Shown here piece after piece: positions 36,661 through 45,269 of a stretch of DNA of 64,000 bases. The stretch is from contig JBAYVD010000001.1 of NCBI GenBank assembly GCA_041674745.1, forward strand, positions 558,001 to 622,000, written 5' to 3'. A model generated the notes under the pieces. The model did not search any database and had not been told where the DNA came from. It was given only the letters and a program-made list of their open reading frames with translations. Numbering within the stretch: position 1 is the first letter of the stretch; every line of letters starts with the position of its first letter. The DNA is from UBA2040 sp041674745. Lineage in GTDB: Bacteria > Bacteroidota > Bacteroidia > Flavobacteriales_D > Crocinitomicaceae. Position numbers and translations under genes: made by a program.

Positions 36661-37790
36661 GATTGTTTTTCCTTTTTAAAAGGTAAAAGCATTGCGAATA
36701 TCCAAAAAATAATTCCAAAGAGCAACGGCCAGTGATAATATGCTTTTTTGATATCCAAGTCCAAATCTCTTAAATTCCCCTTGCTTATGCCGTTAATTTC
36801 TGTTAATAAATCAGAAAGATTCGGAAATGCATTGTCCGATACCACTGCGATACCGCGCGCTTTTTGCGCTAAACGTTTTACCAATTTTGCATCCATTTTG
36901 GAAAGTACGGGTTGACCTTTTTCATTGGTTTTATAACCTGCATACGGTCGATCTGGATCTTTGGGTACCAAGCCACCATTTTTTGTTCCCAAACCCACTA
37001 CGGCTAAATAGATATTGTTTTTGGGTAGCTCAGTCAATGTTTTGTCCGGTATTTCCTCGTGATTTTCCCCATCCGTCACCATCAAAATACATTTGCCACC
37101 GTTGCCTTCTGAAAACATTTCAGTGGCTTTGGTCAATGCTGCTTCGAAGTTCGTTCCTTGGTTGCTAATCATTTTGGTTTCAATCTCGTTTACAAACAAT
37201 TTGGCCGAATTGTAATCTTTGGTAATCGGCAATTGTACAAAAGCATTTCCAGCAAAAATCAAAATGCCCAATCGTTCACCTTTTAATCCGTTGACCAACT
37301 GTATCGTAGCGCGTTTGGCAATTTCCAACCGCGAGAGTTCTTTGTCGATGTCTTTGGTATTCATGGAGTTGGAAACGTCCAATGCCAATACGACTTCACT
37401 GTTTTTGGAAATACTCATGGCTTTTTGAGAGCCAAATAATGGTTGTGCCAAGGCAAGAATAAAGAATAAAATCGCAAAACGGAAGGAAATCCATTTCAAC
37501 CAAAATTCTTTGTCGGAGGTGAAAGTCAAAAAAGAATCGCGCAAATTTTTGGGTGCAACTTCCAGTATTTTAGTCAAATCCAAGCGTTGTTTGAACAACA
37601 CGAAGTAGAGTGGAACCACGGCCAAGTTCAGCCAAAAAACTTTTGGGTAGCGGAAATAAAATTCAGATGGAAAACTCGATTTGACCATCAATACCAGCAA
37701 AGAAAAAGCCACCCAAAACAATAGTTCAGCTCCCAAAACCCACGAAAGCGGTTTCTGCAAGGAATGATATTTGGTCGACTTAAGCGGCAT
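36657..37790 (-). CDS. batB: BatB (VWA-domain membrane protein)
   Basis: 377 residues: two N-terminal membrane helices, a VWA domain (about 130-330) with the metal-binding MIDAS motif DVSNSM and MVTDGENHEE, and a C-terminal membrane helix (HWPLLFGIIFWIFAMLLPF). It overlaps batA by 11 bases. In Bacteroides the Bat proteins are linked to oxygen tolerance; in other phyla similar MoxR-VWA sets act as chaperone or stress complexes. Confidence 0.93.
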   Translation of the reverse strand: MPLKSTKYHSLQKPLSWVLGAELLFWVAFSLLVLMVKSSFPSEFYFRYPKVFWLNLAVVPLYFVLFKQRLDLTKILEVAPKNLRDSFLTFTSDKEFWLKWISFRFAILFFILALAQPLFGSQKAMSISKNSEVVLALDVSNSMNTKDIDKELSRLEIAKRATIQLVNGLKGERLGILIFAGNAFVQLPITKDYNSAKLFVNEIETKMISNQGTNFEAALTKATEMFSEGNGGKCILMVTDGENHEEIPDKTLTELPKNNIYLAVVGLGTKNGGLVPKDPDRPYAGYKTNEKGQPVLSKMDAKLVKRLAQKARGIAVVSDNAFPNLSDLLTEINGISKGNLRDLDLDIKKAYYHWPLLFGIIFWIFAMLLPFKKEKQS

Positions 37791-38808
37791 GTTTGAAAAG
37801 TAAAAGAGGATACATACTCACCAACAAGGCTAAGACAATGGCCCACAGCAGAAATGCAGATGGATCAGCGGGTGATTCGCTTTGGTAGACTTGGTCCAAA
37901 AACCGATTTTTTTCTAATTTTTCAATTTTCTCGTAAATTTCAATCAAGGTTTCTTCATCCGTTGCACGGAAATATTGGCCATCGGTTTTGTCGGCAATGT
38001 TTTTCAACGTTTTCTCATCAATTTCTACAGGTTGCATTTCGAACCGAACCCCAAAAGGCGTAATCACAGGCGACAAAGCTTCTCCATTGGTTCCAACACC
38101 AATGGTGTACACGCGAATATTGAGCGCTTTGGCTAATTCCGCGGCTCGTTCGGGTGATAAATCACCTGCATTGTTGGTTCCGTCTGTCAAAAGGATGATC
38201 GCTTTTGAACTTTTGGAATCGCTGCGCATTCTACTGACAGCGGTTCCCAATCCAACACCAATTGCCGTTCCTCCGTCAATGTATTCGCCTGAAACTTTCG
38301 CAATTTGTTCGATTAGTACTTTGTAATCCAATGTTGGAGGACAGGCTGTGTAGGCTTCTCCAGCGTAAACGACCAAACCAATTCGATCGCCTTTTCGGCC
38401 TTGCACAAACTCCATGGCTACACGTTTCGCAGCGTCCAAACGACTGGGCAGGAAATCACGTGCATACATGGAAAGGGAAACGTCCATGGCAATGACCATG
38501 TCAATTCCGTTTTTATAATCTTCTTGCCGTCCGTCGTTGTTGTTCCACGAAAAAGGACCAGCCAACGCAAAAACCAGCAAGGTATAAATCAATAATTTTA
38601 CATAAATAGTTGCTTTCCGAAAGGTTCCAACCCAATGCAAGGCATTTTTTTCAGGATTGGCGGATTGCGTGATGCGCGCAGAAAATGAAAGTTGCTTTTC
38701 TTTTTTGAATAAAAAATAAGCAAGTATTGGCAACGCCAACAACGCCAGAAACCAATACGGATGCAAATACGTGTACGAAAAAGGCCATATGTTCCAATTG
38801 CTCAGCAT
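37780..38808 (-). CDS. batA: BatA (VWA-domain membrane protein)
   Basis: 342 residues with the same plan as BatB: two N-terminal helices, a VWA domain with intact MIDAS DVSLSM (near residue 109) and LLTDGTNNAG, and a C-terminal helix. It adjoins the upstream gene without a gap and overlaps batB by 11 bases. The pair probably assembles as a heteromeric membrane complex whose state is set by the MoxR ATPase. Confidence 0.94.
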   Translation of the reverse strand: MLSNWNIWPFSYTYLHPYWFLALLALPILAYFLFKKEKQLSFSARITQSANPEKNALHWVGTFRKATIYVKLLIYTLLVFALAGPFSWNNNDGRQEDYKNGIDMVIAMDVSLSMYARDFLPSRLDAAKRVAMEFVQGRKGDRIGLVVYAGEAYTACPPTLDYKVLIEQIAKVSGEYIDGGTAIGVGLGTAVSRMRSDSKSSKAIILLTDGTNNAGDLSPERAAELAKALNIRVYTIGVGTNGEALSPVITPFGVRFEMQPVEIDEKTLKNIADKTDGQYFRATDEETLIEIYEKIEKLEKNRFLDQVYQSESPADPSAFLLWAIVLALLVSMYPLLLFKHAA

Positions 38809-39753
38809 TTACCGTTTTTCCATTTCGTTGACAAAATCGACTGCTTTCGCATAAATCGCTTGAATTCCTTCCTCTTGAACTGATGATTGAGCAAATTTCA
38901 CCATATCGGAAACATTCAAAATCAATCCCAAATCGGTGAGCAATTGTGCCGAAAAATGTTCTTTTCGTAAAATCAATTGAATTTCAAAACTTGTTTTCCC
39001 GACAAATTGGTCTTTGTACTGCGTATTCAATAAGTTTCGAATAATAAGCGATAACTCGGTGAAGTGTTCTTTTTCCAGGTCATTTCGCCACATTTGTTTC
39101 TCCATCAATTCGTTCAAATCCTTTTTGGCTTTATCGAAAGGAGTAAGGCTGATAACAGGGGCAATTTCTTCTGGTTTTTTCTTTTTGTAGAAAAAGGCAA
39201 AATAGAGGGTAGCGACAATCGCAGCGACTAAAAGAATCCACAACCCATAATCCTTCACCAAGGTCTTCCAATTCAATTCATCCGCTGGAAGCTGGGCGAA
39301 ATTTTCTTGAATATCGTAAATATCGATGTTTTTCTTTTTTGCCATCAAGTTCACGCGCAAAAGTGCCGGTGAAATTTCGATGGTCGTTTGATTCAGTTTT
39401 ACGGTAGTAGGAGGAAGAACAAAATAACCTGTATCAAAACAAATTAAACTGTATTTTCCTTGCCAATAATACTTTCCTTGAATTTTTTCTTTCGAGAAAA
39501 CAAAAGGTTCAAGCAATTCTAATTTTAGCTTATCCGGTGTTGTTTTTTTAACATTCGCTCGCAAAGCGATCAGTGCTTTTTTCTCGGGCTGGTAGTTGAT
39601 TTTGTCGTTTTCTTGACAAGGAACTTCCAAGGTAAATTCAAATTTTTCCCCGACAAAAACCGTATTCTGACTCAATTTTCCTTCAGCCGTTTGCGACCAA
39701 CTTGGGAAAGCCAGGATAATAAACGCCACGAAAAAAATCAAGTTATTTTTCAT
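38809..39753 (-). CDS. Bat-operon membrane protein (BatD-like N-terminus, DUF4381-like C-terminus)
   Basis: 314 residues: a signal peptide, a beta-sandwich similar in style to BatD (NTVFVGEKFEFTLEV), a membrane helix (about 170-190, YGLWILLVAAIVATLYFAFF) and a cytoplasmic helical tail containing RNLLNTQY. It sits between the DUF58 gene (4-base overlap) and batA (0 bases), the place where flavobacterial Bat operons carry such a protein. No catalytic motif is visible. Confidence 0.8.
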   Translation of the reverse strand: MKNNLIFFVAFIILAFPSWSQTAEGKLSQNTVFVGEKFEFTLEVPCQENDKINYQPEKKALIALRANVKKTTPDKLKLELLEPFVFSKEKIQGKYYWQGKYSLICFDTGYFVLPPTTVKLNQTTIEISPALLRVNLMAKKKNIDIYDIQENFAQLPADELNWKTLVKDYGLWILLVAAIVATLYFAFFYKKKKPEEIAPVISLTPFDKAKKDLNELMEKQMWRNDLEKEHFTELSLIIRNLLNTQYKDQFVGKTSFEIQLILRKEHFSAQLLTDLGLILNVSDMVKFAQSSVQEEGIQAIYAKAVDFVNEMEKR

Positions 39754-40622
39754 GGTTTTCGTTTGTGAAAGAGTTGAACCAATGTGCGGTAATAATCGTC
39801 TTGGGTCGAAATCTCGATGGAATCGATGCCCCGTTTGCGCAAATCGGAGGAGAACTTCAGTCGATTATTTTCTTGTATTTCGTTGAATTCTTTTCGGAAC
39901 TCAGCACTGCCGGTATTGTACCAATTCCATTCGCCTGTTTCCGCATCTTGCAAGGGTACGATGCCTAAATTCGGCAATTCTTGTTCCAACGGATCGGAAA
40001 TTTTTATGGCGACAACATCGTGTCGTTTCCGCGTGTGGGAAAGCGCTTCGATAAACGGATGCTCATCAATAAAATCGCTGATCACAAAAACAATCGACCG
40101 TTTTTTTTCTGTATTTCGAAGGAATTTCAAGGCTTCCACCACATTCGTTCCTTTGCCTTCTGTTTTTTGTTCAGACAATTCCCGCAAAATGACCAAGGCG
40201 TGTTTCCGTCCTTTTTTGGAAGGAATGTATTTTTCCATTTTGTCGGAATAGAAGATCGCGCCTACTTTATCGTTGTTGGAAATGGCTGAAAAGGCCAAAA
40301 CGGCCGCCAATTCCAGTGCCAATTCTTTTTTGCTTTTTTCGTGGATGCCATAGTTTTGCGAACCAGAAACATCGACGACCAACACCACATTCAATTCGCG
40401 TTCTTCCTCAAAAACTTTGACAAAAGGTTCGTTGAATCGGGCCGTCACATTCCAATCAATGGTTCGGATTTCGTCGCCGGTTTGGTATTCGCGCACCTCA
40501 GAAAAAGTCATACCACGACCTTTGAACGCCGAATGGTATTCGCCCGAAAAAACCTGTTTGGAAAGGCTTTTCGTCTTTATCTCGAGGAGTTTGATTTTCT
40601 CCAAAATCGCTTTAGCGTCCAT
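39750..40622 (-). CDS. DUF58-family protein with VWA-like domain
   Basis: 290 residues. The N-terminal part has FKGRGMTFSEVREYQTGDEIRTIDWNVTARF, the DUF58 signature shared by these operons (given here as a motif name; key residues are the Arg-Gly, Tyr-Gly-Asp and Trp-Asn). A VWA-like region follows with DVSGSQ as MIDAS. No signal peptide is visible, so it is cytoplasmic. It overlaps the next gene by 4 bases and follows the MoxR gene by 8 bases. It is probably the adaptor between the ATPase and the membrane proteins. Confidence 0.92.
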   Translation of the reverse strand: MDAKAILEKIKLLEIKTKSLSKQVFSGEYHSAFKGRGMTFSEVREYQTGDEIRTIDWNVTARFNEPFVKVFEEERELNVVLVVDVSGSQNYGIHEKSKKELALELAAVLAFSAISNNDKVGAIFYSDKMEKYIPSKKGRKHALVILRELSEQKTEGKGTNVVEALKFLRNTEKKRSIVFVISDFIDEHPFIEALSHTRKRHDVVAIKISDPLEQELPNLGIVPLQDAETGEWNWYNTGSAEFRKEFNEIQENNRLKFSSDLRKRGIDSIEISTQDDYYRTLVQLFHKRKP

Positions 40623-40630
40623 GGTTGAAT

Positions 40631-41653
40631 TTACGGAACTTGAACTCGGCCGATGATTTTACTTAAAATATCTGTTGCTGTCATGTTTTCAGCTTCGGCT
40701 TCGTACGTCAAGCCAATTCGGTGACGAATCACATCGGGCGCAATGGCACGAACATCTTCTGGAATTACGAAGGCTCTGTTTTGAAGGAAGGCATGTGCTT
40801 TTGCGGCCAATGCCAAATTGATACTGGCTCGTGGTGAACAACCGAAAGAAATCAAAGGTTCCAAGAAACCTAAACCGTATTTTTCAGGTGTTCGCGTGGC
40901 GAAAACGATGTCGATGATGTATTGTTCGATTTTTTCGTCGAGGTAAATTTCTTTGACCAAATCACGGAATCGAAGCACATCTGCTTTGCTCAACACTTTG
41001 CTGACCGTCGGGAAACCTTCTGGCCGCACATTGAAGCGCAAAATTTGTTTTTCTTCTTCTTTGCTTGGGTAACCCAACACCACTTTCATCATGAAACGAT
41101 CCACTTGTGCTTCGGGCAACGGATACGTTCCTTCTTGGTCGATTGGGTTCATCGTTGCCAAGACCAAAAACGGTTCATCCAAACGAAAACTTTCATCGCC
41201 GATGGTAATTTGTCTTTCTTGCATGGCTTCCAACAAGGCACTTTGTACTTTCGCTGGTGCACGATTGATTTCATCCGCTAAGATGAAATTGGCAAAAACA
41301 GGTCCTTTTCGAACCGTGAATCCACCAGATTTTTGATCGTATAATTGCGTTCCTGTGATATCGGCAGGCAATAAATCGGGTGTAAATTGAATTCGGTGAT
41401 AAGAAACATCCAAGGCATCCGAAAGGGTTTTGATGGCCAAAGTTTTCGCCAAGCCCGGAACCCCTTCCAAAAGCAAATGTCCATTGCACAGCAAGGCGAT
41501 CAGCAAGCGATCCACCATGTGTTCTTGTCCAATAATTACTTTTCCGATTTCGCGTTTGAGGAGTTTCACCTTCTCGTTTTCTACGCTTACTTTTTCACCT
41601 AAAATCTGCAAGACCGTTGCCGGCTGAATATTGTTTTGTTCGTTTTCAATCAT
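40631..41653 (-). CDS. MoxR-family AAA+ ATPase
   Basis: 340 residues from ATG at 41653. The longer frame starting at 41677 begins with TTG. Walker A is GVPGLAKT, Walker B is LADEINRAP, sensor 1 is LATMNP, and GCSPRASINL is the MoxR-family sensor 2 region. As the first gene of the seven-gene Bat operon it is the presumed chaperone ATPase driving the VWA complex. Upstream is the repeat-rich 41.7-42.2 kb region. Confidence 0.95.
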   Translation of the reverse strand: MIENEQNNIQPATVLQILGEKVSVENEKVKLLKREIGKVIIGQEHMVDRLLIALLCNGHLLLEGVPGLAKTLAIKTLSDALDVSYHRIQFTPDLLPADITGTQLYDQKSGGFTVRKGPVFANFILADEINRAPAKVQSALLEAMQERQITIGDESFRLDEPFLVLATMNPIDQEGTYPLPEAQVDRFMMKVVLGYPSKEEEKQILRFNVRPEGFPTVSKVLSKADVLRFRDLVKEIYLDEKIEQYIIDIVFATRTPEKYGLGFLEPLISFGCSPRASINLALAAKAHAFLQNRAFVIPEDVRAIAPDVIRHRIGLTYEAEAENMTATDILSKIIGRVQVP

Positions 41654-41739
41654 TATTGTGCAAAATGTAACAAGCAAAGTTGCTAAAGATTTGGCGGATT
41701 GCGGCTTGGCGGGCGTTAAATATTGTTATTTTCTTTTTT

Positions 41740-42076
41740 GGAACATGAAGGGAATAAGGTTGGATGGGAATGAAGGCTTGGTTTTTGGAACATTAAGGGA
41801 ATAAGGTTGGAAGGAAATGGAGGTTCTTGTGTATTTACGTGAAACAAATTAACTTAATGGTTCTTAATTCCTTTGTTTCTTCATGTTTTATTGAAGTTTA
41901 ATTGCTGTTGGAACATGAATTGAATAAGGTTGGAAGGGAATGAAGGTTTTGGTTTGTTGGTTTTTGGAACATTAAGGGAATAAGGTTGGAAGGAAATGAA
42001 GGTTCTTGTGTATTTACGTGGAACAAATTAACTTAATGGTTCTTAATTCCTCCGTTTCTTCATGGTTTATTGAAGT
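41740..42076. repeat. Two tandem ~160-170 bp repeat units with internal iterons
   Basis: Unit 1 (41740-41897) and unit 2 (41910-42076) are nearly identical over most of their length; unit 2 has a short insertion. Each unit contains two ~38-bp iterons of the form GGAACATKAAGGGAATAAGG followed by a purine-rich tail. They start near 41739, 41786, 41909 and 41965. Each unit ends with a partly inverted version (TTCTTCATG...), so each can fold on itself. This accounts for most of the 41654-42168 intergenic space; I see no gene in it. Confidence 0.85.
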
Positions 42077-42090
42077 GAATTTAAAGTTTG

Positions 42091-42158
42091 TTCTATCAAA
42101 AAAAAAGAAGTGAATTTGTGAAAATCAAATGTTCTTTTTTTTGTAAATTAAGATAGAA
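42091..42158 (+). repeat. AT-rich inverted repeat upstream of the GxxExxY gene
   Basis: TTCTATC plus an A-run and GAA (42091-42109) is complementary to TTC plus a T-run (42132-42142) and GATAGAA (42152-42158), with a 9-base bulge. It ends 10 bases before the ATG at 42169. It may control access to the start codon or be part of the element's end. Confidence 0.5.
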
Positions 42159-42168
42159 AAAGTTCAAT

Positions 42169-42579
42169 ATGACGAAAAAAGAATGTACCGATTTGTCCTA
42201 TAAAATTGTTGGTTTGGCTATAAAAGTCCACAAAAAGCTTGGTCCTGGTTTACTAGAAAGTGTGTATGAAAAATGCTTGCGATATGAATTGGAGAATGCA
42301 GGTTTGAATGTTGGTCAACAGCAGATAATTCCTATCCATTACGACGATTTAGTAATTAACTCAGAATTGAGATTTGACCTCTTAGTAAACGATACAGTTG
42401 TGGTTGAATTGAAAGCTGTGGATAGCCTTTTGCCGGTTCATAAGGCTCAACTTTTAACCTATATGAAACTCTTAAAAAAACCACAAGGTTTATTGATCAA
42501 TTTCTTCACAGACAACATAGCTAGAAGTATGAAACCGCTGGTGAATAATTATTACAATCTTCTCGAAGACGACAAATAA
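42169..42579 (+). CDS. GxxExxY-family protein (PD-(D/E)XK nuclease-like)
   Basis: 136 residues. The family-defining motif is Gly 27, Glu 30, Tyr 33 in GLLESVYEKCL. Asp 70 in LRFDLLV and Glu 80-x-Lys 82 in VVVELKAVD have the spacing of a PD-(D/E)XK nuclease core. The family is common, multi-copy and functionally uncharacterised in many bacteria. The gene is framed by repeats: tandem units upstream and an inverted copy of the iteron downstream (42640-42674). It is the only gene between MoxR and the zinc-ribbon gene that looks inserted. Confidence 0.88.
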   Translation: MTKKECTDLSYKIVGLAIKVHKKLGPGLLESVYEKCLRYELENAGLNVGQQQIIPIHYDDLVINSELRFDLLVNDTVVVELKAVDSLLPVHKAQLLTYMKLLKKPQGLLINFFTDNIARSMKPLVNNYYNLLEDDK

Positions 42580-42639
42580 TTGTCCTAGATTTTAAATACA
42601 CTATTCTTCTATACAAATTGTAAATTGAATAAACATTGT

Positions 42640-42674
42640 CCTTAATACTCTTCCAACCTTCATCCCTTCATGTT
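42640..42674. repeat. Inverted copy of the iteron, downstream of the GxxExxY gene
   Basis: The reverse complement of 42640-42674 matches 41742-41776 at 29 of 35 positions by hand alignment. It thus forms the right arm opposite the iterons at 41739-42002, enclosing the GxxExxY gene in inverted repeats. I see no obvious target-site duplication. Confidence 0.75.
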
Positions 42675-42727
42675 GACCAACCCAATACTAAAAAAGTTTC
42701 TATATTTAAATCGCTAAACAATAGAAT

Positions 42728-43096
42728 ATGCCGAACGAAAAACGAAACTGCCAAGAATGCCAAACCGAATTAAAAGGTAGAAAAGACCAGAAGTTTTGTT
42801 CGGATTATTGCCGGAATGCGTTCAACAATCGCCTGCACGAGGACGCCAACAATTACGTGCGCCGCGTGAACAATATTTTGCGAAAAAATCGACGGATTTT
42901 AGAAAAACTAAACCCAAAAGGCAAAGCCACCGTGGATGCCATTTCATTGGCCGAAGAAGGCTTCAATTTTCACTATTTCACCAATATCTATTCCACTCAA
43001 AAAGGTGCGAAATACTATTTCTGCTACGACCAAGGTTACTTAAAAATGGACAACGACCAGTATATGTTGGTAGAGAAGCAGGATTATGTGAAGTGA
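42728..43096 (+). CDS. Small protein with N-terminal zinc ribbon
   Basis: 122 residues. The N-terminus has four cysteines in a CxxC-x14-CxxxC-like arrangement (NCQECQ...KFCSDYC), which probably bind zinc. A basic helical segment (YVRRVNNILRKNRRILEKL) and a C-terminal aromatic-rich part (GAKYYFCYDQGYL) follow. I recall similar unannotated proteins in flavobacteria. It could bind nucleic acid, but nothing shows a target. It follows the inverted repeat arm by 53 bases and may be unrelated to that element. Confidence 0.65.
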   Translation: MPNEKRNCQECQTELKGRKDQKFCSDYCRNAFNNRLHEDANNYVRRVNNILRKNRRILEKLNPKGKATVDAISLAEEGFNFHYFTNIYSTQKGAKYYFCYDQGYLKMDNDQYMLVEKQDYVK

Positions 43097-43201
43097 TAAA
43101 GCTAATTCCAATCCAATAGCTCATCTAAAAGGATGAATATTAATAGAATAGTTTGATTTTTCAAAGATTTAATCTACTTTAGATTAATCAAATTTACACC
43201 A

Positions 43202-45247
43202 ATGAAAAAACAACTATTCACAACTCTCCTATTTTTCTTCTTCTTGATTTCCAGTGCAAAGGCACAATATGTGACGATTCCGGATCCTGCAATGGTGAAT
43301 TGGTTTACTGCTCATTTTCCTACTGCGATGAATGGTAATCAGTTGGATACGACTTTTACTAATTTGTTATATGTAAATACCTTAGACACTACTAGTTTTT
43401 ACGGTGTTAATGTTCAAAATTTGGATGGAATTCAATATTTGCCGAACTTACTTTTCCTTCAACTCCCAAATAAAGGTGTACATACAATTCCTTCTTTCCC
43501 TCCAAATTTAATTTTTATTAATTTGGATTTTAATAATATTGACACATTACCACCATTACCAAATTCCTTAGAAAATATAGCTTGCGGATTTAATAATTTA
43601 TCATTTTTACCTCCTTTACCAAATTCTTTAATTTACATAATGTGTGATAATAATAATTTAACGGATTTGCCCAATCTGCCAAATTCTTTGCAAAGCTTAA
43701 TTTGTGACCATAATGACATTTCATGTTTGCCATTGCTCCCGCAAAATTTGGGCTATCTTTCCTTCACTTTTAACTACATTAATTGTTTGCCAAATTATCC
43801 CTCGTCATTACCGTCTTCAAGTCTTCCCCTCTGCCAAGCCAACAACCCAAACGGCTGCATTACTACCAACTCTATTTCTGGCGCTGTTTTTTATGACGCA
43901 AACAACGATTGTATCAACAATGCAAATTTGACAACAGCAACTACCTTCCATTTGTACGACGATCAAAACAATTTCTTGCAATCTCGATCATCCAGTTTTG
44001 ATGATAATTACTATTTCACGATCCAACCAGGGAATTATGTGGTTCGTATCGATTCGTCCAGTATTTCTAATTCAATCATGATTAGTTGTCCAATTTCGGG
44101 TGAATATAGTGTTGTGGCTTTACCAGATTCATCCTACACCGACCGTGATTTTGGCTTTCAATGTGCGGGAGTAGATGTTGGTGTTGAAGCCATAGTTCAA
44201 CAAGGATTCGTTTTTCCGGGTCAACCACACGCAGTAAAAGCTTTTGTTGGTGATTTATCGAATTATGTTGGATTGAATTGTGCGGCAGGAATTGGCGGCA
44301 ATGTTCAGTTGACGGTAAATGGACCGGTAACGTATACGGGTTATCCAAGTACAGCACTTGCACCAACTGTTAGCGGAAACACCTATTCCTATGCGGTTAG
44401 CGATTTCGGATTGTTATCCATTGGTGAATCTTTCGTTTTAAATTTCGTAACCGACACAACAGCACAATCGGGCGATGTCATTACAGTGACGGCAACTATT
44501 TCATCCAATTCTACAGATCTGGATTCCACAAATAATTTTCTTTCCTATACCTACAACGTTGTAAATTCTTACGACCCGAATATGAAAGAGGTGAATCCGA
44601 CGTATGTTTTACCGGGTTATGATGACTATTTCACGTACACGGTTCACTTTCAAAATTTGGGCTCTGCACCAGCGTTTAACATCAAAATAAAAGACACTTT
44701 GGATGCTAACCTCGATTTTTCCACTTTTCGGGTAATCAATGCGAGTCACAATTATTCGTATAATTTATCTGGAGATTTGTTGACGGTTTATTTTCCAAAT
44801 ATTATGTTAGCGGACAGCGCCAGCAATCCAGAAGGATCCAAAGGTTTTGTGCAATACCAAGTGAAACCAAAAGCCAATTTACCGCTTGGAACTGCCATCG
44901 AAAACACAGCACACATTTTCTTCGATTTCAATCCTGCGGTGGTTACGAATACAACGATGAATCAGTTTGTAAATAATCTATCTGTTGCGGAAAAACCAAA
45001 TCAGCCTTTTTCGATTTATCCGAATCCAAGCTCGGGCAATATTACTTTGGTCAATCAGCAAAAGGGAAATGAAACCGTCGGCGTTGAAATCTATGATTTG
45101 TTAGGCAAAAAATTACTCAGCGAATCTGTATATTTCAAGAGTGGAGTTGCTCATTTGAACTTGGATTTGATTTCTGGAAGTTATTTGCTTGTTGCGGAGA
45201 ATGAACTAGGTATTTCGAGTTCGTATCGATTGGTGGTGGAGAAATAG
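43202..45247 (+). CDS. Secreted leucine-rich-repeat-like protein with type IX sorting domain
   Basis: 681 residues. A signal peptide (to about 22) is followed by about six leucine-rich-like repeats of LPPLPNSLxxIxCxxNNL type (about 80-215), an SdrD-like domain (AVFYDANNDCINN, about 228-310), and a conserved-repeat/DUF7619-like domain with YDPNMKEVNP and ENTAHIFFDFNPAV. The last ~75 residues are the type IX C-terminal sorting domain (SIYPNPSSGNITL). It should be exported by the Por system and attached to the surface. Single gene; adhesion is the likely role, by analogy. Confidence 0.88.
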   Translation: MKKQLFTTLLFFFFLISSAKAQYVTIPDPAMVNWFTAHFPTAMNGNQLDTTFTNLLYVNTLDTTSFYGVNVQNLDGIQYLPNLLFLQLPNKGVHTIPSFPPNLIFINLDFNNIDTLPPLPNSLENIACGFNNLSFLPPLPNSLIYIMCDNNNLTDLPNLPNSLQSLICDHNDISCLPLLPQNLGYLSFTFNYINCLPNYPSSLPSSSLPLCQANNPNGCITTNSISGAVFYDANNDCINNANLTTATTFHLYDDQNNFLQSRSSSFDDNYYFTIQPGNYVVRIDSSSISNSIMISCPISGEYSVVALPDSSYTDRDFGFQCAGVDVGVEAIVQQGFVFPGQPHAVKAFVGDLSNYVGLNCAAGIGGNVQLTVNGPVTYTGYPSTALAPTVSGNTYSYAVSDFGLLSIGESFVLNFVTDTTAQSGDVITVTATISSNSTDLDSTNNFLSYTYNVVNSYDPNMKEVNPTYVLPGYDDYFTYTVHFQNLGSAPAFNIKIKDTLDANLDFSTFRVINASHNYSYNLSGDLLTVYFPNIMLADSASNPEGSKGFVQYQVKPKANLPLGTAIENTAHIFFDFNPAVVTNTTMNQFVNNLSVAEKPNQPFSIYPNPSSGNITLVNQQKGNETVGVEIYDLLGKKLLSESVYFKSGVAHLNLDLISGSYLLVAENELGISSSYRLVVEK

Positions 45248-45269
45248 GCTTTACATCAATTCAAAGCCT
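45246..45269. terminator. Weak bidirectional hairpin between convergent genes
   Basis: AGGCTTT (45246-45252) pairs perfectly with AAAGCCT (45263-45269) across a 10-base loop. It spans the stop of the surface-protein gene and reaches the end of the photolyase gene. No long T-run follows on either strand, so termination is uncertain. Confidence 0.35.

Noticed and set aside
41740..42076. CRISPR array
   Set aside because: The repeats are long, tandem, unequal in spacing and lack distinct spacers; no cas gene is present.
41654..42720. Classical insertion sequence
   Set aside because: No transposase is encoded and no target duplication is visible; only a small nuclease-like gene is present.
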